Positions 6,505 through 15,025 of a stretch of 64,000 bases of DNA are shown one piece after another. The position numbers were made by a program, and so were the translations under genes. Origin of the DNA: Lacticaseibacillus pabuli (GTDB taxonomy: Bacteria; Bacillota; Bacilli; Lactobacillales; Lactobacillaceae); the NCBI RefSeq assembly GCF_028736235.1, contig NZ_CP117884.1, forward strand, positions 1,116,001 to 1,180,000. Direction: 5' to 3'. Numbering within the stretch: the stretch's first letter is position 1; each line of letters begins with the position of its first letter. Under the pieces are notes generated by a model. The model made no database searches and had not been told where the DNA came from. It saw nothing but the letters and a program-made list of their open reading frames with translations.

Positions 6505-7329
6505 ATGGTAGAGCGAACAATTCAAAGTAAACGCATTGTGGTTAAAATTGGTACCAGCTCCCTGATTTATCCCAATGGTCAGGTGAACCTGGAGACAATC
6601 GACCGCCTTGCATACGCCCTGGCAGCACTCAACAACAAGGGCCACGAGGTGATTCTGGTTTCGTCCGGTGCAATCGGCGTGGGCCTGGCCGCAGAAGGGC
6701 TCACTGAGCGCCCTGAGTCCATTGCTCAGCAGCAGGCACTCGCTGCGGTTGGACAGAGTGAGCTGATCAGTTTGTACACGAAGCGCTTCTCTGACTACGG
6801 TGCACGGATTGGCCAGTTACTCCTGACCCATGATGTTTTCGAGTACAAGCTGAGTCGACAGCACGTTATGGACGCATTTGACGCCTTGCTTGCACAAAAT
6901 ATTATCCCCATCGTGAACGAAAATGATTCAGTTGCCGTTGATGAACTGGACCACCATACGACGTTCGGTGACAATGATCAGCTGAGCGCCTTGGTCGCCA
7001 CCCGCATCGATGCCGATTTACTGGTCGTCCTTTCAGATATTGAGGGGCTCTACGACAAGGACCCGCATAAATTCGCGGACGCCCACTTATTAACGAGCAT
7101 GACCCAGCTGGGCGAAGACGTCATGGCCGGCGCGACTGGGAGCTCAACCCGTTTTGGCACGGGCGGCATGGTGACCAAGCTGTACGCCGCTGCCCGCATG
7201 CTGGCGCATCAGAAGCAGATGGTGCTGGCAAGCGGTGCGGATCCACGGATTATCTTGCAAATTGTTGAAGGCGCCCCAGTCGGCACTTGGTTCCACCCAC
7301 AAGAAATGGAGATTACGCACAATGACTAA
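6505..7329 (+). CDS. proB: Glutamate 5-kinase
   Basis: ProB phosphorylates L-glutamate with ATP to gamma-glutamyl phosphate, the first and feedback-inhibited step of proline synthesis in the cytoplasm. The 274-residue product has the amino-acid kinase fold: VVKIGTSSLI at the N-terminus, VSSGAIGVGL, IVNENDSV and the FGDNDQLSA segment, then GTGGMVTKL for nucleotide binding. It lacks the C-terminal PUA domain of the longer E. coli-type enzyme, as in many lactobacilli and streptococci. The start has GAGGAG upstream, and the stop overlaps proA by 8 bases. Confidence 0.95.
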   Translation: MVERTIQSKRIVVKIGTSSLIYPNGQVNLETIDRLAYALAALNNKGHEVILVSSGAIGVGLAAEGLTERPESIAQQQALAAVGQSELISLYTKRFSDYGARIGQLLLTHDVFEYKLSRQHVMDAFDALLAQNIIPIVNENDSVAVDELDHHTTFGDNDQLSALVATRIDADLLVVLSDIEGLYDKDPHKFADAHLLTSMTQLGEDVMAGATGSSTRFGTGGMVTKLYAAARMLAHQKQMVLASGADPRIILQIVEGAPVGTWFHPQEMEITHND

Positions 7330-8572
7330 GATGACAGCAAATGATTTGACGCAAATGGGAATTGCCGCAAAAAAGGCCGCCCAGGAGCTTGCCCAGATGG
7401 ATACAACCTCGAAGAATAATATCCTGCTAAAGTTGGCCGACGACCTCGAGGCGGGGACAACCCACATCATGGCAGCGAACGTGGCGGATATGAATCACGC
7501 GGCGGTTGACCCCAAGTTTATCGACCGCCTGCGCCTCACGCCAGAACGGATTGCGGATATGGCAGCCGGGATGCGGCAGGTTGCGACGCTACCTGACCCG
7601 ACCGCGGTCACTGATCGCGGCTGGCGAAATGAAGCTGGCTTGCAGATCGACCAGCGTCGGGTCCCATTAGGTGTTGTCGGCATGATTTATGAGGCACGGC
7701 CCAACGTGACGGTTGACGCCGCCGCACTCTGCCTTAAAAGTGGCAACGCAGTTATCCTGCGGGGCGGGCGGGAAGCCCTTGCTAGCAACGAACGACTGGC
7801 TCACGTGCTCCGGAAGAGTCTTGAAAAGCAGGGTGTGAATCCAGATGCAATTCAGCTAATTGCAGACCCTAGCCATGCGTTAGCAGAACAGTTTATGCAT
7901 TTACAAGCATTGGACGTTCTCATTCCTCGTGGCGGCGCAAATTTGATCCAGCGTGTTGTTAAGACAGCAACCGTTCCCGTTATTGAAACCGGCGCCGGAA
8001 ACTGTCATATCTATGTAGACCAGAGTGCCGATTTACAGATGGCCATCGACATTGTGGTGAATGCCAAAGTGCAGCGTCCCTCCGTATGCAACTCGGCTGA
8101 AAAGCTGTTGATTCACGAATCCGTCGCGGCGGATTACCTGCCAAAAATCGCGGCTGCATTGCGCAGTCATGGGGTGGAACTGCGCGGGGATGAAGCTAGT
8201 CGTAAAATCGTGTCCGATATCATCCCAGCGACGGCTAAGGATTGGGACACAGAGTACAATGACCTCATCATGGCAATCAAGGTCGTGCCTGATTTGAACA
8301 GTGCTATTGCCCATATCAATGCGCACAATACGAAGCACTCAGAGGCCATCGTGACGAATGATTATGCGGCCGCGCAAACATTCCAAAATCTTGTTGATGC
8401 CGCTTGTGTTTATGTCAATGCGTCTACGCGATTCACAGATGGTTTTGAGTTTGGCTTCGGCGCTGAAATTGGCATCAGCACCCAAAAGCTGCACGCTCGC
8501 GGACCAATGGGACTTAACGCACTAACGACGATAAAATATGTCATCAACGGGAACGGCCAAGTTCGCAAATAG
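7322..8572 (+). CDS. proA: Gamma-glutamyl phosphate reductase
   Basis: ProA reduces gamma-glutamyl phosphate to glutamate-5-semialdehyde with NADPH. ATG 7322 gives 416 residues, the usual length; the longer frame upstream only runs through proB. The aldehyde-dehydrogenase fold is clear: the NADP-binding region (LGVVGMIYEARPNVTVDAA), RGG(R/K)EA, and the catalytic cysteine near residue 256 in SVCNSAEKLL. The C-terminal FTDGFEFGFGAEIGIST motif is typical of the family. It is translationally coupled to proB and controlled by the same T-box. Confidence 0.96.
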   Translation: MTKMTANDLTQMGIAAKKAAQELAQMDTTSKNNILLKLADDLEAGTTHIMAANVADMNHAAVDPKFIDRLRLTPERIADMAAGMRQVATLPDPTAVTDRGWRNEAGLQIDQRRVPLGVVGMIYEARPNVTVDAAALCLKSGNAVILRGGREALASNERLAHVLRKSLEKQGVNPDAIQLIADPSHALAEQFMHLQALDVLIPRGGANLIQRVVKTATVPVIETGAGNCHIYVDQSADLQMAIDIVVNAKVQRPSVCNSAEKLLIHESVAADYLPKIAAALRSHGVELRGDEASRKIVSDIIPATAKDWDTEYNDLIMAIKVVPDLNSAIAHINAHNTKHSEAIVTNDYAAAQTFQNLVDAACVYVNASTRFTDGFEFGFGAEIGISTQKLHARGPMGLNALTTIKYVINGNGQVRK

Positions 8573-8616
8573 CACCTATACCATTTACTATTCTTAAACA
8601 TTTTAATGGGCAATGG

Positions 8617-8625
8617 TGTTATAAT
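8617..8625 (+). promoter_or_regulatory. Extended -10 promoter of a candidate RNA gene
   Basis: TGtTATAAT (8617-8625) is a consensus extended -10 element; the -35 region is weak (AT-rich, around 8594-8602). Predicted transcription start is near 8632. Confidence 0.6.
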
Positions 8626-8631
8626 ACTCTC

Positions 8632-8895
8632 GGGATTTGTGAGGGCGATTAGCTCACACAGAAACGCCGTTTGTTGCTTTCTGCCAATACTCTGGGCGCA
8701 AAATGCATGATTATTCCGCTTGGACTTTTCGAAATGAACGAATCAAGTGACCACGATGTCCGTTTGATCCACGCATTTATTGCTGGAGGAGTGGTCTTCG
8801 TCGTGGTATGCTTGTGTTCCTTGGCAGGGGCACAGTGGTGCACATGTTGCACCCATTGCAATCAAAACGGCCACCCATTTGGGTGGCCGTTTTTT
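8632..8895 (+). ncRNA. Candidate stand-alone structured RNA, about 260 nt
   Basis: No plausible gene covers this segment, yet it has an extended -10 promoter upstream and a strong terminator (AAAACGGCCACCC/GGGTGGCCGTTTT, 8864-8895). Visible pairings include TGTGAG/CTCACA (8638-8658), CAGAAA/TTTCTG (8659-8683), loop-loop complementarity GGCG (8644) with CGCC (8665), and TGCCAA (8682) with TTGGCA (8821). A long interrupted stem runs AAC..CAAG..ACCACGA (8737-8756) against TCGTGGT..CTTG..GTT (8801-8818), and GGTGCA/TGCACC forms a hairpin near 8837. It lacks the hallmark sequences of SRP RNA, RNase P and tmRNA. An ORF at 8671-8922 has no ribosome binding site and runs through the terminator. Confidence 0.6.
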
Positions 8896-8910
8896 GTAGA
8901 GAATGCTTCG

Positions 8911-9144
8911 TTAACCTTGTGAACGGAAGTAATGACGCAACCAGTATAAGCCGCCGACGATTAGTAACATCCATATTGTAAGGATCCAGGTGAATGCGCC
9001 GAAACCAAATAATTTCACGGCAATGCCAAAAATTAGAATCATGATGATTGCAACCGCGATTAGATTTTGGGGACTTTTCAGGCGTGCCAGAAGCACGGTG
9101 AGGAGCGCTCCCACGAGTAAAAAGATAATGATATCAATAAACAT
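8911..9144 (-). CDS. Small membrane protein, 77 aa
   Basis: ATG 9144 on the minus strand has AGGAGGTG eight bases upstream; the frame extends further 5' without start signals. The product is almost entirely hydrophobic with about three transmembrane segments (roughly residues 3-20, 27-46 and 50-69) and a short basic C-terminus. I recognise no family. It is divergent from a TetR regulator 113 bases away, so it may be that regulator's target. Confidence 0.75.
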   Translation of the reverse strand: MFIDIIIFLLVGALLTVLLARLKSPQNLIAVAIIMILIFGIAVKLFGFGAFTWILTIWMLLIVGGLYWLRHYFRSQG

Positions 9145-9256
9145 GTCCGCACCTCCTGTGCACACTATAAACGAACCAATCACACGGGACAAGTGGACAG
9201 GTGCTAGACCGCTTGATATAATTTTGAAAGATTGATAGTTCAGGAGGTGAACCAAA

Positions 9257-9865
9257 ATGGCAGAAAAACAGCATCGGCAGACCGACGCGCGCATTAAAAA
9301 GACGCGCACACGCCTACGCCGCGCGTATTTTGCAATGATTGAAGACGGCGCGCGGACCAGTGTGGCGGCAATTGCGGACACCGCGGGCGTGACCCGTGGG
9401 ACGTTTTATCAGCACTTTGCTGACAAAGAAGATTTTTTGCAGCAGATTGTGAGCGACAGTATTAGCGACTTTTTGGGGAACGCTATCCATACTCGGCAGG
9501 GCTCCACTGACGTTGCACGCATGAATCTGCGTGTTGCCTTAGAAGAACTGGTCAGACCAGATAACGGCTTCACATTGCTCTTCAAAGACATTAACGACGA
9601 AACTTTCACGATTGAGTTAACCGACGCGCTTGATGCCGCCATTAACCGTTACCTTGAAGCTTCCCATATCAGTGCACCCGCAGATGCACCGTTTAAACAG
9701 AATGATGTCATCGATGTCATTGGGGCAACAATTGTCCATGTGTTCCGCGGCTGGGTCTTCACCCAACCACATCGCCGTAACGCCAGTACCACTGAGGCAT
9801 TGATCAAACAGATGAGTGAAGCAGAAACACTAGGCGAGTTCGATATGACGAACTTCTTCTACTAA
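9257..9865 (+). CDS. TetR/AcrR-family transcriptional regulator
   Basis: The 202-residue product has an N-terminal TetR DNA-binding domain: TRTRLRRAYFAMIEDG, then SVAAIADTAGVTRGTFYQHFADKEDFL, the classic helix-turn-helix with the Gly-Thr-Phe-Tyr-x-His-Phe signature (about residues 37-60). The C-terminal two thirds is the variable ligand/dimer domain; a C-terminal FRGWVF segment resembles the TetR-type regulators of the YbiH/DhaS group. It is preceded by AGGAGGTG and is divergent from the small membrane gene, so it may control itself and that gene. The ligand cannot be predicted. Confidence 0.9.
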   Translation: MAEKQHRQTDARIKKTRTRLRRAYFAMIEDGARTSVAAIADTAGVTRGTFYQHFADKEDFLQQIVSDSISDFLGNAIHTRQGSTDVARMNLRVALEELVRPDNGFTLLFKDINDETFTIELTDALDAAINRYLEASHISAPADAPFKQNDVIDVIGATIVHVFRGWVFTQPHRRNASTTEALIKQMSEAETLGEFDMTNFFY

Positions 9866-9912
9866 TAAATTAGACAGTATTGACGGGATTTACATTTATT
9901 TTCCGAAAACAC

Positions 9913-9941
9913 TTGTATATTCTGCCCGTGCTTGATAAAAT
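9913..9941 (+). promoter_or_regulatory. rplU-rpmA promoter
   Basis: TTGTAT (9913-9918), 17-base spacer, TAAAAT (9936-9941), followed by an untranslated leader of about 115 bases. Confidence 0.65.
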
Positions 9942-9948
9942 ATCAGCG

Positions 9949-10060
9949 TTGTATTTGTCACCCTGCGACTGCAACCGCACTAGCACAGGTTTCAAAGCTT
10001 AGCACCTGTACAGGCGAGTAATCAGGGAATGAAGCCCCATTTGAGGGCACGTAGGAGGTG
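9949..10060 (+). promoter_or_regulatory. L21 leader RNA
   Basis: The 5' untranslated region of rplU can form ACAGGT/ACCTGT (9985-10009) and GCCC/GGGC (10034-10048), the second just before the ribosome binding site. A structured leader at this position in Firmicutes is the known L21 leader, thought to mediate autoregulation by ribosomal protein L21. The match here rests on position and hairpins. Confidence 0.6.
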
Positions 10061-10065
10061 TACAC

Positions 10066-10374
10066 ATGTACGCAATTATTAAGACCGGCGGCAAGCAGTA
10101 CAAGGCAGAGGTTGGCCAAGCTATCTACGTCGAGAAACTCGATGCAGAAGAAGGCGCGGCTGTTACTTTTGACCAGGTTATCCTTGTCGGTGGCGACGAA
10201 ACCAAGATTGGCACACCCGTTGTTGAGGGTGCTTCCGTAAGCGGCAAGGTTGAAAAACAGGGCCGTGAAAAGAAGGTTGTTACTTACAAGTACAAGCCTA
10301 AGAAGCACCAGCACCAGAAGAAGGGTCACCGTCAGCCATACACGAAAGTTACGATTGACGCAATCAACCTTTAA
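10066..10374 (+). CDS. rplU: 50S ribosomal protein L21
   Basis: L21 binds 23S rRNA and L20 in the large subunit. The 102-residue product has the family N-terminus ([13 protein letters not shown]) and the C-terminal basic signature [28 protein letters not shown] precedes the ATG. It begins the rplU-rpmA operon; the cysteine protease gene prp that normally follows in Firmicutes is absent, and rpmA starts 47 bases later. Confidence 0.97.
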   Translation: MYAIIKTGGKQYKAEVGQAIYVEKLDAEEGAAVTFDQVILVGGDETKIGTPVVEGASVSGKVEKQGREKKVVTYKYKPKKHQHQKKGHRQPYTKVTIDAINL

Positions 10375-10420
10375 TCAGCGGATTTTTCCGCAACATTCCT
10401 AATATGGAGGTGTACTAACA

Positions 10421-10705
10421 ATGGAAATGCAGACTCTTGAGTTCCTCTCTCACCATAAGGGGGGCGGTTCTACTTCTAACGGCCGTAACTCCGCAGGTCG
10501 GCGTCTTGGCAGCAAGCGCGCCGATGGTCAGTTCGTTAAAGCTGGTAACATCCTCTACCGTCAGCGCGGTACGAAGATTCACCCAGGCGAAAACGTTGGC
10601 CGCGGTAGCGACGACACGTTGTTTGCAACTATGGACGGTATCGTTAAGTTCGAACGTCTTGGTCGCGACAAGAAGCAGGTTTCCGTTTACCCTGCAGAAG
10701 CTTAA
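10421..10705 (+). CDS. rpmA: 50S ribosomal protein L27
   Basis: L27 sits near the peptidyl-transferase centre and its N-terminus helps place the tRNA ends. The 94-residue protein has the conserved [20 protein letters not shown] segment and ends in QVSVYPAEA. As in other Firmicutes there is an N-terminal extension ([10 protein letters not shown]) before HHKGGG; in relatives this extension is removed by the protease Prp at a LNLQFFA/HKK-type site. Here the extension differs from that site and no prp gene lies beside it. Confidence 0.96.
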   Translation: MEMQTLEFLSHHKGGGSTSNGRNSAGRRLGSKRADGQFVKAGNILYRQRGTKIHPGENVGRGSDDTLFATMDGIVKFERLGRDKKQVSVYPAEA

Positions 10706-10716
10706 TTAGCTGACTG

Positions 10717-10747
10717 AACGCTCCGGGACATCTCGGAGCGTTTTTTT
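10717..10747 (+). terminator. Terminator of rplU-rpmA
   Basis: AACGCTCCG pairs with CGGAGCGTT around an 8-base loop and is followed by seven T. Confidence 0.9.
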
Positions 10748-10778
10748 GAATTTTAAAGATGATTTGGAGGCAGTTGCA

Positions 10779-11843
10779 ATGGATCGAATCAAAGTGCTCG
10801 AAGACAAGCTTAGTGCCAGTGATTACGACGCGCTTTTGCTGACTGATGTCATTAACGTGCAATACGCGACTGGGTTTACCGGTGATGAAAGTGCCGTGTT
10901 GATTACTAAGGACGGGGCGATCCTCGTGACAGATTCGCGGTACACCGAGCAGGCCCAGCAGGAAGTGAACATCAATATTGTGCTTCATGTTGGTAGTTTG
11001 CTTAATAAAGTAGCTGAACTGGCTGAAGCCGCCGGTGCGAAGACCCTCGGCTTTGAAGCGGACGCAATGAATTATTCTGACTATGCCAGTTTGAACGCCG
11101 CATTTGATGGCCAGCTAGTCCCCACCACCGACGTCGTAGAATCCATGCGCCAGGTGAAAGATGCCGACGAAACAGCTTTGATCAAAAAGGCCATTGCGAT
11201 TGCCGAAATGGGCTACCAGCATGTGCTTGACACGATCAAGCCAGGCATGAAAGAAATCGACGTTGCAACTGACCTTGATTTTTACATGCGCAAACAGGGT
11301 GCTTCTGGTACGTCATTTGAGACAATTGTGGCTTCTGGTGCCCGTTCCGCAATGCCACACGGATCCGCGACTGACCGGGTGATGCAAGATGGCGATATCA
11401 TTACACTCGACTGGGGCTGTGTATACGGCGGCTATGTCTCCGACTTGACGCGGACTTTTGCGCTGGGTAAGACAGATCCGAAATTAGACGAAATTTACCG
11501 CATCGTGTTTGAGGCGAACCGTGCCGTTGCTGCAATGATGGCACCGGGTGTTACGGGACGCCAAATTCATGAGGCCGCGCACCAGGTCATTGATGGTGCC
11601 GGCTACAAGCAGTACTTTGGTCACGGCACTGGTCACGGGATTGGCCGCGGCATCCATGAGGGTCCCGGCGCTTGGGGGCGGTATATGACCACACCGCAGC
11701 TGGTCGGCAACATTGAGACTGACGAACCCGGCATTTACATTCCCGATTTGGGCGGTGTCCGGATTGAGGATGACTTGCTGATTACCGCGGATGGCAATCA
11801 GCAGTTGAGCACGGTGGCGCCAGCTGAACTGCTTCATCTGTAA
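10779..11843 (+). CDS. M24-family aminopeptidase P / Xaa-Pro dipeptidase-like
   Basis: The start is ATG 10779 (TTGGAGG upstream), giving 354 residues. The N-terminal creatinase-like domain (about 1-125) is followed by a pita-bread catalytic domain with all five metal ligands visible: Asp211 (TLDWG), Asp222 (SDLTRTF), His286 (HGTGHGIG), Glu316 (TDEPGIYIP) and Glu330 (VRIED). It should be a cytoplasmic Mn/Co-dependent enzyme that removes an N-terminal residue before proline. Proximity to efp is common in lactobacilli and Bacillus (yqhT-efp) and is notable because EF-P relieves stalling at prolines. The distinction between pepP and pepQ type cannot be made by eye. Confidence 0.9.
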   Translation: MDRIKVLEDKLSASDYDALLLTDVINVQYATGFTGDESAVLITKDGAILVTDSRYTEQAQQEVNINIVLHVGSLLNKVAELAEAAGAKTLGFEADAMNYSDYASLNAAFDGQLVPTTDVVESMRQVKDADETALIKKAIAIAEMGYQHVLDTIKPGMKEIDVATDLDFYMRKQGASGTSFETIVASGARSAMPHGSATDRVMQDGDIITLDWGCVYGGYVSDLTRTFALGKTDPKLDEIYRIVFEANRAVAAMMAPGVTGRQIHEAAHQVIDGAGYKQYFGHGTGHGIGRGIHEGPGAWGRYMTTPQLVGNIETDEPGIYIPDLGGVRIEDDLLITADGNQQLSTVAPAELLHL

Positions 11844-11848
11844 GTTCC

Positions 11849-11877
11849 TTGCAAGGGCCCCAAAGCCTTGATATTAT
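11849..11877 (+). promoter_or_regulatory. efp promoter
   Basis: TTGCAA (11849-11854), 17-base spacer, TATTAT (11872-11877), about 30 bases before the efp start codon. Confidence 0.6.
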
Positions 11878-11907
11878 AGACACAGAACAATTTCACGGAG
11901 GAAACAC

Positions 11908-12465
11908 ATGATTTCAGTTAACGACTTTAAAAATGGTCTAACCATCGAGGTGGACAACGACCTCTGGCGGATCGTTGAATTCCAGCACGTTAAGCCTGGT
12001 AAGGGGAGTGCCTTTGTGCGTTCCACCTTGAAAAACCTGCGCACTGGCGCCGTTCAAGAAAAGACCTTCCGCTCCACTGAAAAGGTTGAAAAGGCGCAGA
12101 TTGACACTAAGTCCATGCAGTACCTGTATGCGGATGGCGACACCTACAACTTTATGGACAACGAAACTTACGAACAGCTTGCTTTGACCGCTGAGCAGCT
12201 CGAAGGGGCTTTGAAGTACCTGAAGGAAAACATGGTTGTGACCATCATGATGCACGGCAACGAGACACTGGGTGTTGAGCTGCCAAAGACCGTTGACCTT
12301 GAAGTCGCTGAAACCGAACCTGGTATTCGTGGTAACACGTCTTCAGGCGGTGGTAAGCCGGCGACAATGGAAACCGGTTTGGTCGTTCAGGTGCCATTCT
12401 TCATTAGCAAGGGTGACGTTCTGACAATCAACACGTCTGATGGCTCATACATCTCACGTGCCTAA
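11908..12465 (+). CDS. efp: Translation elongation factor P
   Basis: EF-P binds between the P and E sites and restores peptide-bond formation at polyproline stalls. The 185-residue product has the three-domain EF-P architecture, with the tip loop [11 protein letters not shown] placing Lys32 at the position that is post-translationally modified in Bacillus EF-P. The C-terminal signature [20 protein letters not shown] is conserved. It has its own promoter and an AGGAGG-like site, followed by the asp23-nusB pair. Confidence 0.97.
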   Translation: MISVNDFKNGLTIEVDNDLWRIVEFQHVKPGKGSAFVRSTLKNLRTGAVQEKTFRSTEKVEKAQIDTKSMQYLYADGDTYNFMDNETYEQLALTAEQLEGALKYLKENMVVTIMMHGNETLGVELPKTVDLEVAETEPGIRGNTSSGGGKPATMETGLVVQVPFFISKGDVLTINTSDGSYISRA

Positions 12466-12496
12466 TTAACGTTTATTAATGACGGGAGGTCATGAT

Positions 12497-12922
12497 ATGG
12501 CTGAAGATACAAACATCATCCTGACAGGTCGCGACGGTTTGGATGGCACCATCGAAATCGTTCCTGAAGTGCTTGAAGTCATTTTGGGTATCGCGGCGGT
12601 GAGCGTCGACGGCGTTTACCAAATGCGCGGTAGCCTGGCATCGAGTATCAACGCACTGTTTGGTCGTGTGAACCGCGGCAAGGGTGTTGCCGTTCAGGTC
12701 GAAGACGATCACATTACGGCAGAAGTGTACGTATACTTGGACTACGGGGTTTCCGTACCCAAGGTTGCACTGAAGCTGCAGGAGACGCTACGTGAACAGC
12801 TGCTTTACATGACCGACCTTGATCTCGCGGAGGTCAACATCCACGTGGTTGGCGTCGTTCCAGAAAAAACAGAAAAAGTTAAGCCCGAAGATTTATTTAA
12901 GGACACAGAGGAAACTGAATAA
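12497..12922 (+). CDS. Asp23/Gls24-family envelope stress protein (YqhY-like)
   Basis: ATG 12497 is chosen because GGGAGG lies 7 bases upstream; an earlier in-frame start at 12479 has none. The 141-residue product is a single Asp23 domain (IVPEVLEVILGIAAVSVDGVY at the start). In Bacillus YqhY lies in the acc-yqhY-nusB region and influences acetyl-CoA carboxylase activity. Here the acc genes are absent but the link to nusB is kept. The stop overlaps the nusB start (TAATG). It is one of two Asp23 paralogues in the window; the other is at 31034. Confidence 0.88.
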   Translation: MAEDTNIILTGRDGLDGTIEIVPEVLEVILGIAAVSVDGVYQMRGSLASSINALFGRVNRGKGVAVQVEDDHITAEVYVYLDYGVSVPKVALKLQETLREQLLYMTDLDLAEVNIHVVGVVPEKTEKVKPEDLFKDTEETE

Positions 12923-13326
12923 TGCTTAATCGTCATGAGATTCGCGAGGCGGCGTTTAAGGCCCTCTTCGCAATTGATAAAAATCCCGATGCAGATCGGG
13001 ACGTTACCTACGCTGCCGTATTGCCTGAAGATGAGGTCATTCCTGGCTACATGCTCCAGCTGATTGACGGTGTATCCGAGCACACGGCTGACCTTGATGA
13101 AAAGCTCAGCGGTAAGCTCAAGTCTGGCTGGACTTTGAGCCGGATTTCCAAGACAGACCTGATTATTTTGCGTCTGGGCTTGTACGAAATTCAGTACGAG
13201 GATGACCTGCCAGACAAATCAGCAATTAACGAAGCTGTCGAGATTGCAAAGACCTACGCCGACGAACAATCGGCCAAGTTCATTAATGGTGTCTTGGCTA
13301 ACTTCATTAGTGCTCAGGAAGCATAG
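12922..13326 (+). CDS. nusB: Transcription antitermination factor NusB
   Basis: NusB pairs with NusE (S10) on boxA RNA to prevent premature termination in rRNA operons. The 134-residue all-helical protein has the family motifs REAAFKALFAID, LDEKLSGKLKSGWTLSRISKTDLIILRLGLYEIQY and AINEAVEIAKTYADEQSAKFINGVL. It overlaps the stop of the Asp23-like gene by one base and is followed by a strong terminator. The folD gene that often follows in Firmicutes is missing here. Confidence 0.96.
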   Translation: MLNRHEIREAAFKALFAIDKNPDADRDVTYAAVLPEDEVIPGYMLQLIDGVSEHTADLDEKLSGKLKSGWTLSRISKTDLIILRLGLYEIQYEDDLPDKSAINEAVEIAKTYADEQSAKFINGVLANFISAQEA

Positions 13327-13337
13327 TGTGATTCCCG

Positions 13338-13373
13338 CCGGTGGTATAACGCAAAGTTTGCCACCGGTTTTTT
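13338..13373 (+). terminator. Terminator after nusB
   Basis: CCGGTGG (13338) pairs with CCACCGG (13361-13367), followed by six T. Confidence 0.88.
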
Positions 13374-13443
13374 CTACATAGCAGTCAAACTGGGCATGAA
13401 TCACGAAATCTATCATGAATCCAGTCAAGAAGGAATGGTGTAA

Positions 13444-14793
13444 ATGGACCGTAGTCAGTATCTCAGTGTGTCGGCTTTAACAACTTACATTGGCCGCAAG
13501 TTTACCCAGGATCCGTATATGCAACGTGTTTACGTGGTGGGCGAAGTCTCGAACTTTCGCCAGCGCCCGGGACATCAGTACTTTTCGCTCAAGGACGATT
13601 CCGCTAAAATCGGCGTTGCCATGTTTAAGTCGGCCTTTGCGAAGGTCAAGTTTAAGCTCGAAGAAGGCATGAAGGTGCTTGCGGTCGGCCGGATTGGCGT
13701 GTATGCGCCCAGCGGCAATTATCAGATGACCATCGAGCGCCTTGAACCAGACGGTGTCGGGGCTCTCTACGCGGCCTTTCAGCAGTTAAACGAGCAGCTG
13801 AGCAAAGAGGGACTGTATCAGGTCCACCACGAGTGGCCGCTGACACGGTTCCCTAAACGCGTGGCCGTAGTGACGAGTCCCAGTGGTGCGGTCATTCACG
13901 ATATTATGACGACCGTGGCGCGGCGCTACCCATCCCTTGAGATTGTGCTGTTTCCGGCGCAGGTGCAAGGCGATGCGGCGAGTGGTGACATCGTGCGTCA
14001 GCTCCAACGGGTGAACGAGATGCCAGGATTTGATTCGGTTATCGTCGGTCGTGGTGGGGGCTCGATTGAGGACCTCTGGCCGTTCAACACGGAAGAGGTG
14101 GCCCGCCAGATTGCGGCAATGAAGATTCCCGTTGTTTCTTCTGTTGGTCACGAAACAGATACCACAATTGCGGATTACGTTGCGGATTATCGTGCCGCAA
14201 CGCCAACTGCCGCGGCGGAATACGTCACGCCACTAACGGCGGCCGATGTGCAACGAGGTGTTCAGCAGCTCGAAGCCCGGATGGTGCGGGCTCAGGCGGC
14301 GCGGCTGCAAAATCTGCGTGCGCGGCTAACCAAGAGTCAAAACAGCGTGATGCTGACGCAACCAGACCGCATCTATGATGGGTATTTGCAGCGGGTGGAT
14401 CAGTTGCGGCTTCGCTTAGCGGCAGGTTTGCCGCGTCGTATCGAACAGCTGGCCAGTCGCGAGCAGTTGCTCCGCAATCGCCTCGCACGAACGGGCCTGC
14501 AGCAGCGGCTACAGTCGAACGACGACCGCTTGTCTCAGGATGGTCGGCGGCTGGTTAATGCGCAGAATCAATTCCTGCAACAACAGCGTCAACGTGTGCA
14601 GCGCGCAACTGCGGCGTTGGATCACCTGAGCCCATTGAAAACGATGGGCCGCGGTTACGCGTACGTCACCGCAGATGATGGTGCCATTTTACAAAAGAAC
14701 GCGGATTACCAGGTTGGCGCGACGGTCAATATTCACACGGTAGATGGCCAGGTTAACGCCAAGGTCACCGGCAAGGAGGAACAGCATGGCTGA
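13444..14793 (+). CDS. xseA: Exodeoxyribonuclease VII large subunit
   Basis: With XseB this cytoplasmic nuclease degrades single-stranded DNA to oligonucleotides. The 449-residue product shows the N-terminal OB-fold (about 1-105; [23 protein letters not shown]), the catalytic core with [14 protein letters not shown] and [15 protein letters not shown], and then a long coiled-coil region (about 260-390) with Arg/Gln-rich heptads. The C-terminal [16 protein letters not shown] motif is typical. Its stop lies inside the start of xseB. Confidence 0.96.
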   Translation: MDRSQYLSVSALTTYIGRKFTQDPYMQRVYVVGEVSNFRQRPGHQYFSLKDDSAKIGVAMFKSAFAKVKFKLEEGMKVLAVGRIGVYAPSGNYQMTIERLEPDGVGALYAAFQQLNEQLSKEGLYQVHHEWPLTRFPKRVAVVTSPSGAVIHDIMTTVARRYPSLEIVLFPAQVQGDAASGDIVRQLQRVNEMPGFDSVIVGRGGGSIEDLWPFNTEEVARQIAAMKIPVVSSVGHETDTTIADYVADYRAATPTAAAEYVTPLTAADVQRGVQQLEARMVRAQAARLQNLRARLTKSQNSVMLTQPDRIYDGYLQRVDQLRLRLAAGLPRRIEQLASREQLLRNRLARTGLQQRLQSNDDRLSQDGRRLVNAQNQFLQQQRQRVQRATAALDHLSPLKTMGRGYAYVTADDGAILQKNADYQVGATVNIHTVDGQVNAKVTGKEEQHG

Positions 14794-15025
14794 ACAAAAA
14801 GAACAAACATTTGAGGAACAACTCACGCAGCTCGAAGACATCGTCGGACAACTTGAACGCGGCGATGTGCCGCTGGAGAAGGCCCTGGCGCAATTCCAAA
14901 CAGGGGTGCAACTTGCCGGTAAGTTAGACAAGACGCTGAAAAACGCTGAAGCGGCAGTCGCTAAGGTGATGACTCCTGAGGGCGAGTTAAAGGACTTCAC
15001 AGAAGATGACAAATCCGCTAAGTAA
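14786..15025 (+). CDS. xseB: Exodeoxyribonuclease VII small subunit
   Basis: The start is ATG 14786, preceded by AAGGAGG. The 79-residue helical protein has the family pattern [32 protein letters not shown] (part of a two-helix hairpin). Several XseB copies decorate each XseA coiled coil. It overlaps xseA by 8 bases and ispA by 20 bases, so the three genes are tightly coupled. Confidence 0.95.
   Translation: MAEQKEQTFEEQLTQLEDIVGQLERGDVPLEKALAQFQTGVQLAGKLDKTLKNAEAAVAKVMTPEGELKDFTEDDKSAK

Noticed and set aside
8671-8922. ORF with a Cys-rich end in the candidate RNA region
   Set aside because: It has no ribosome binding site and its frame runs through the terminator hairpin; it is better explained as non-coding.
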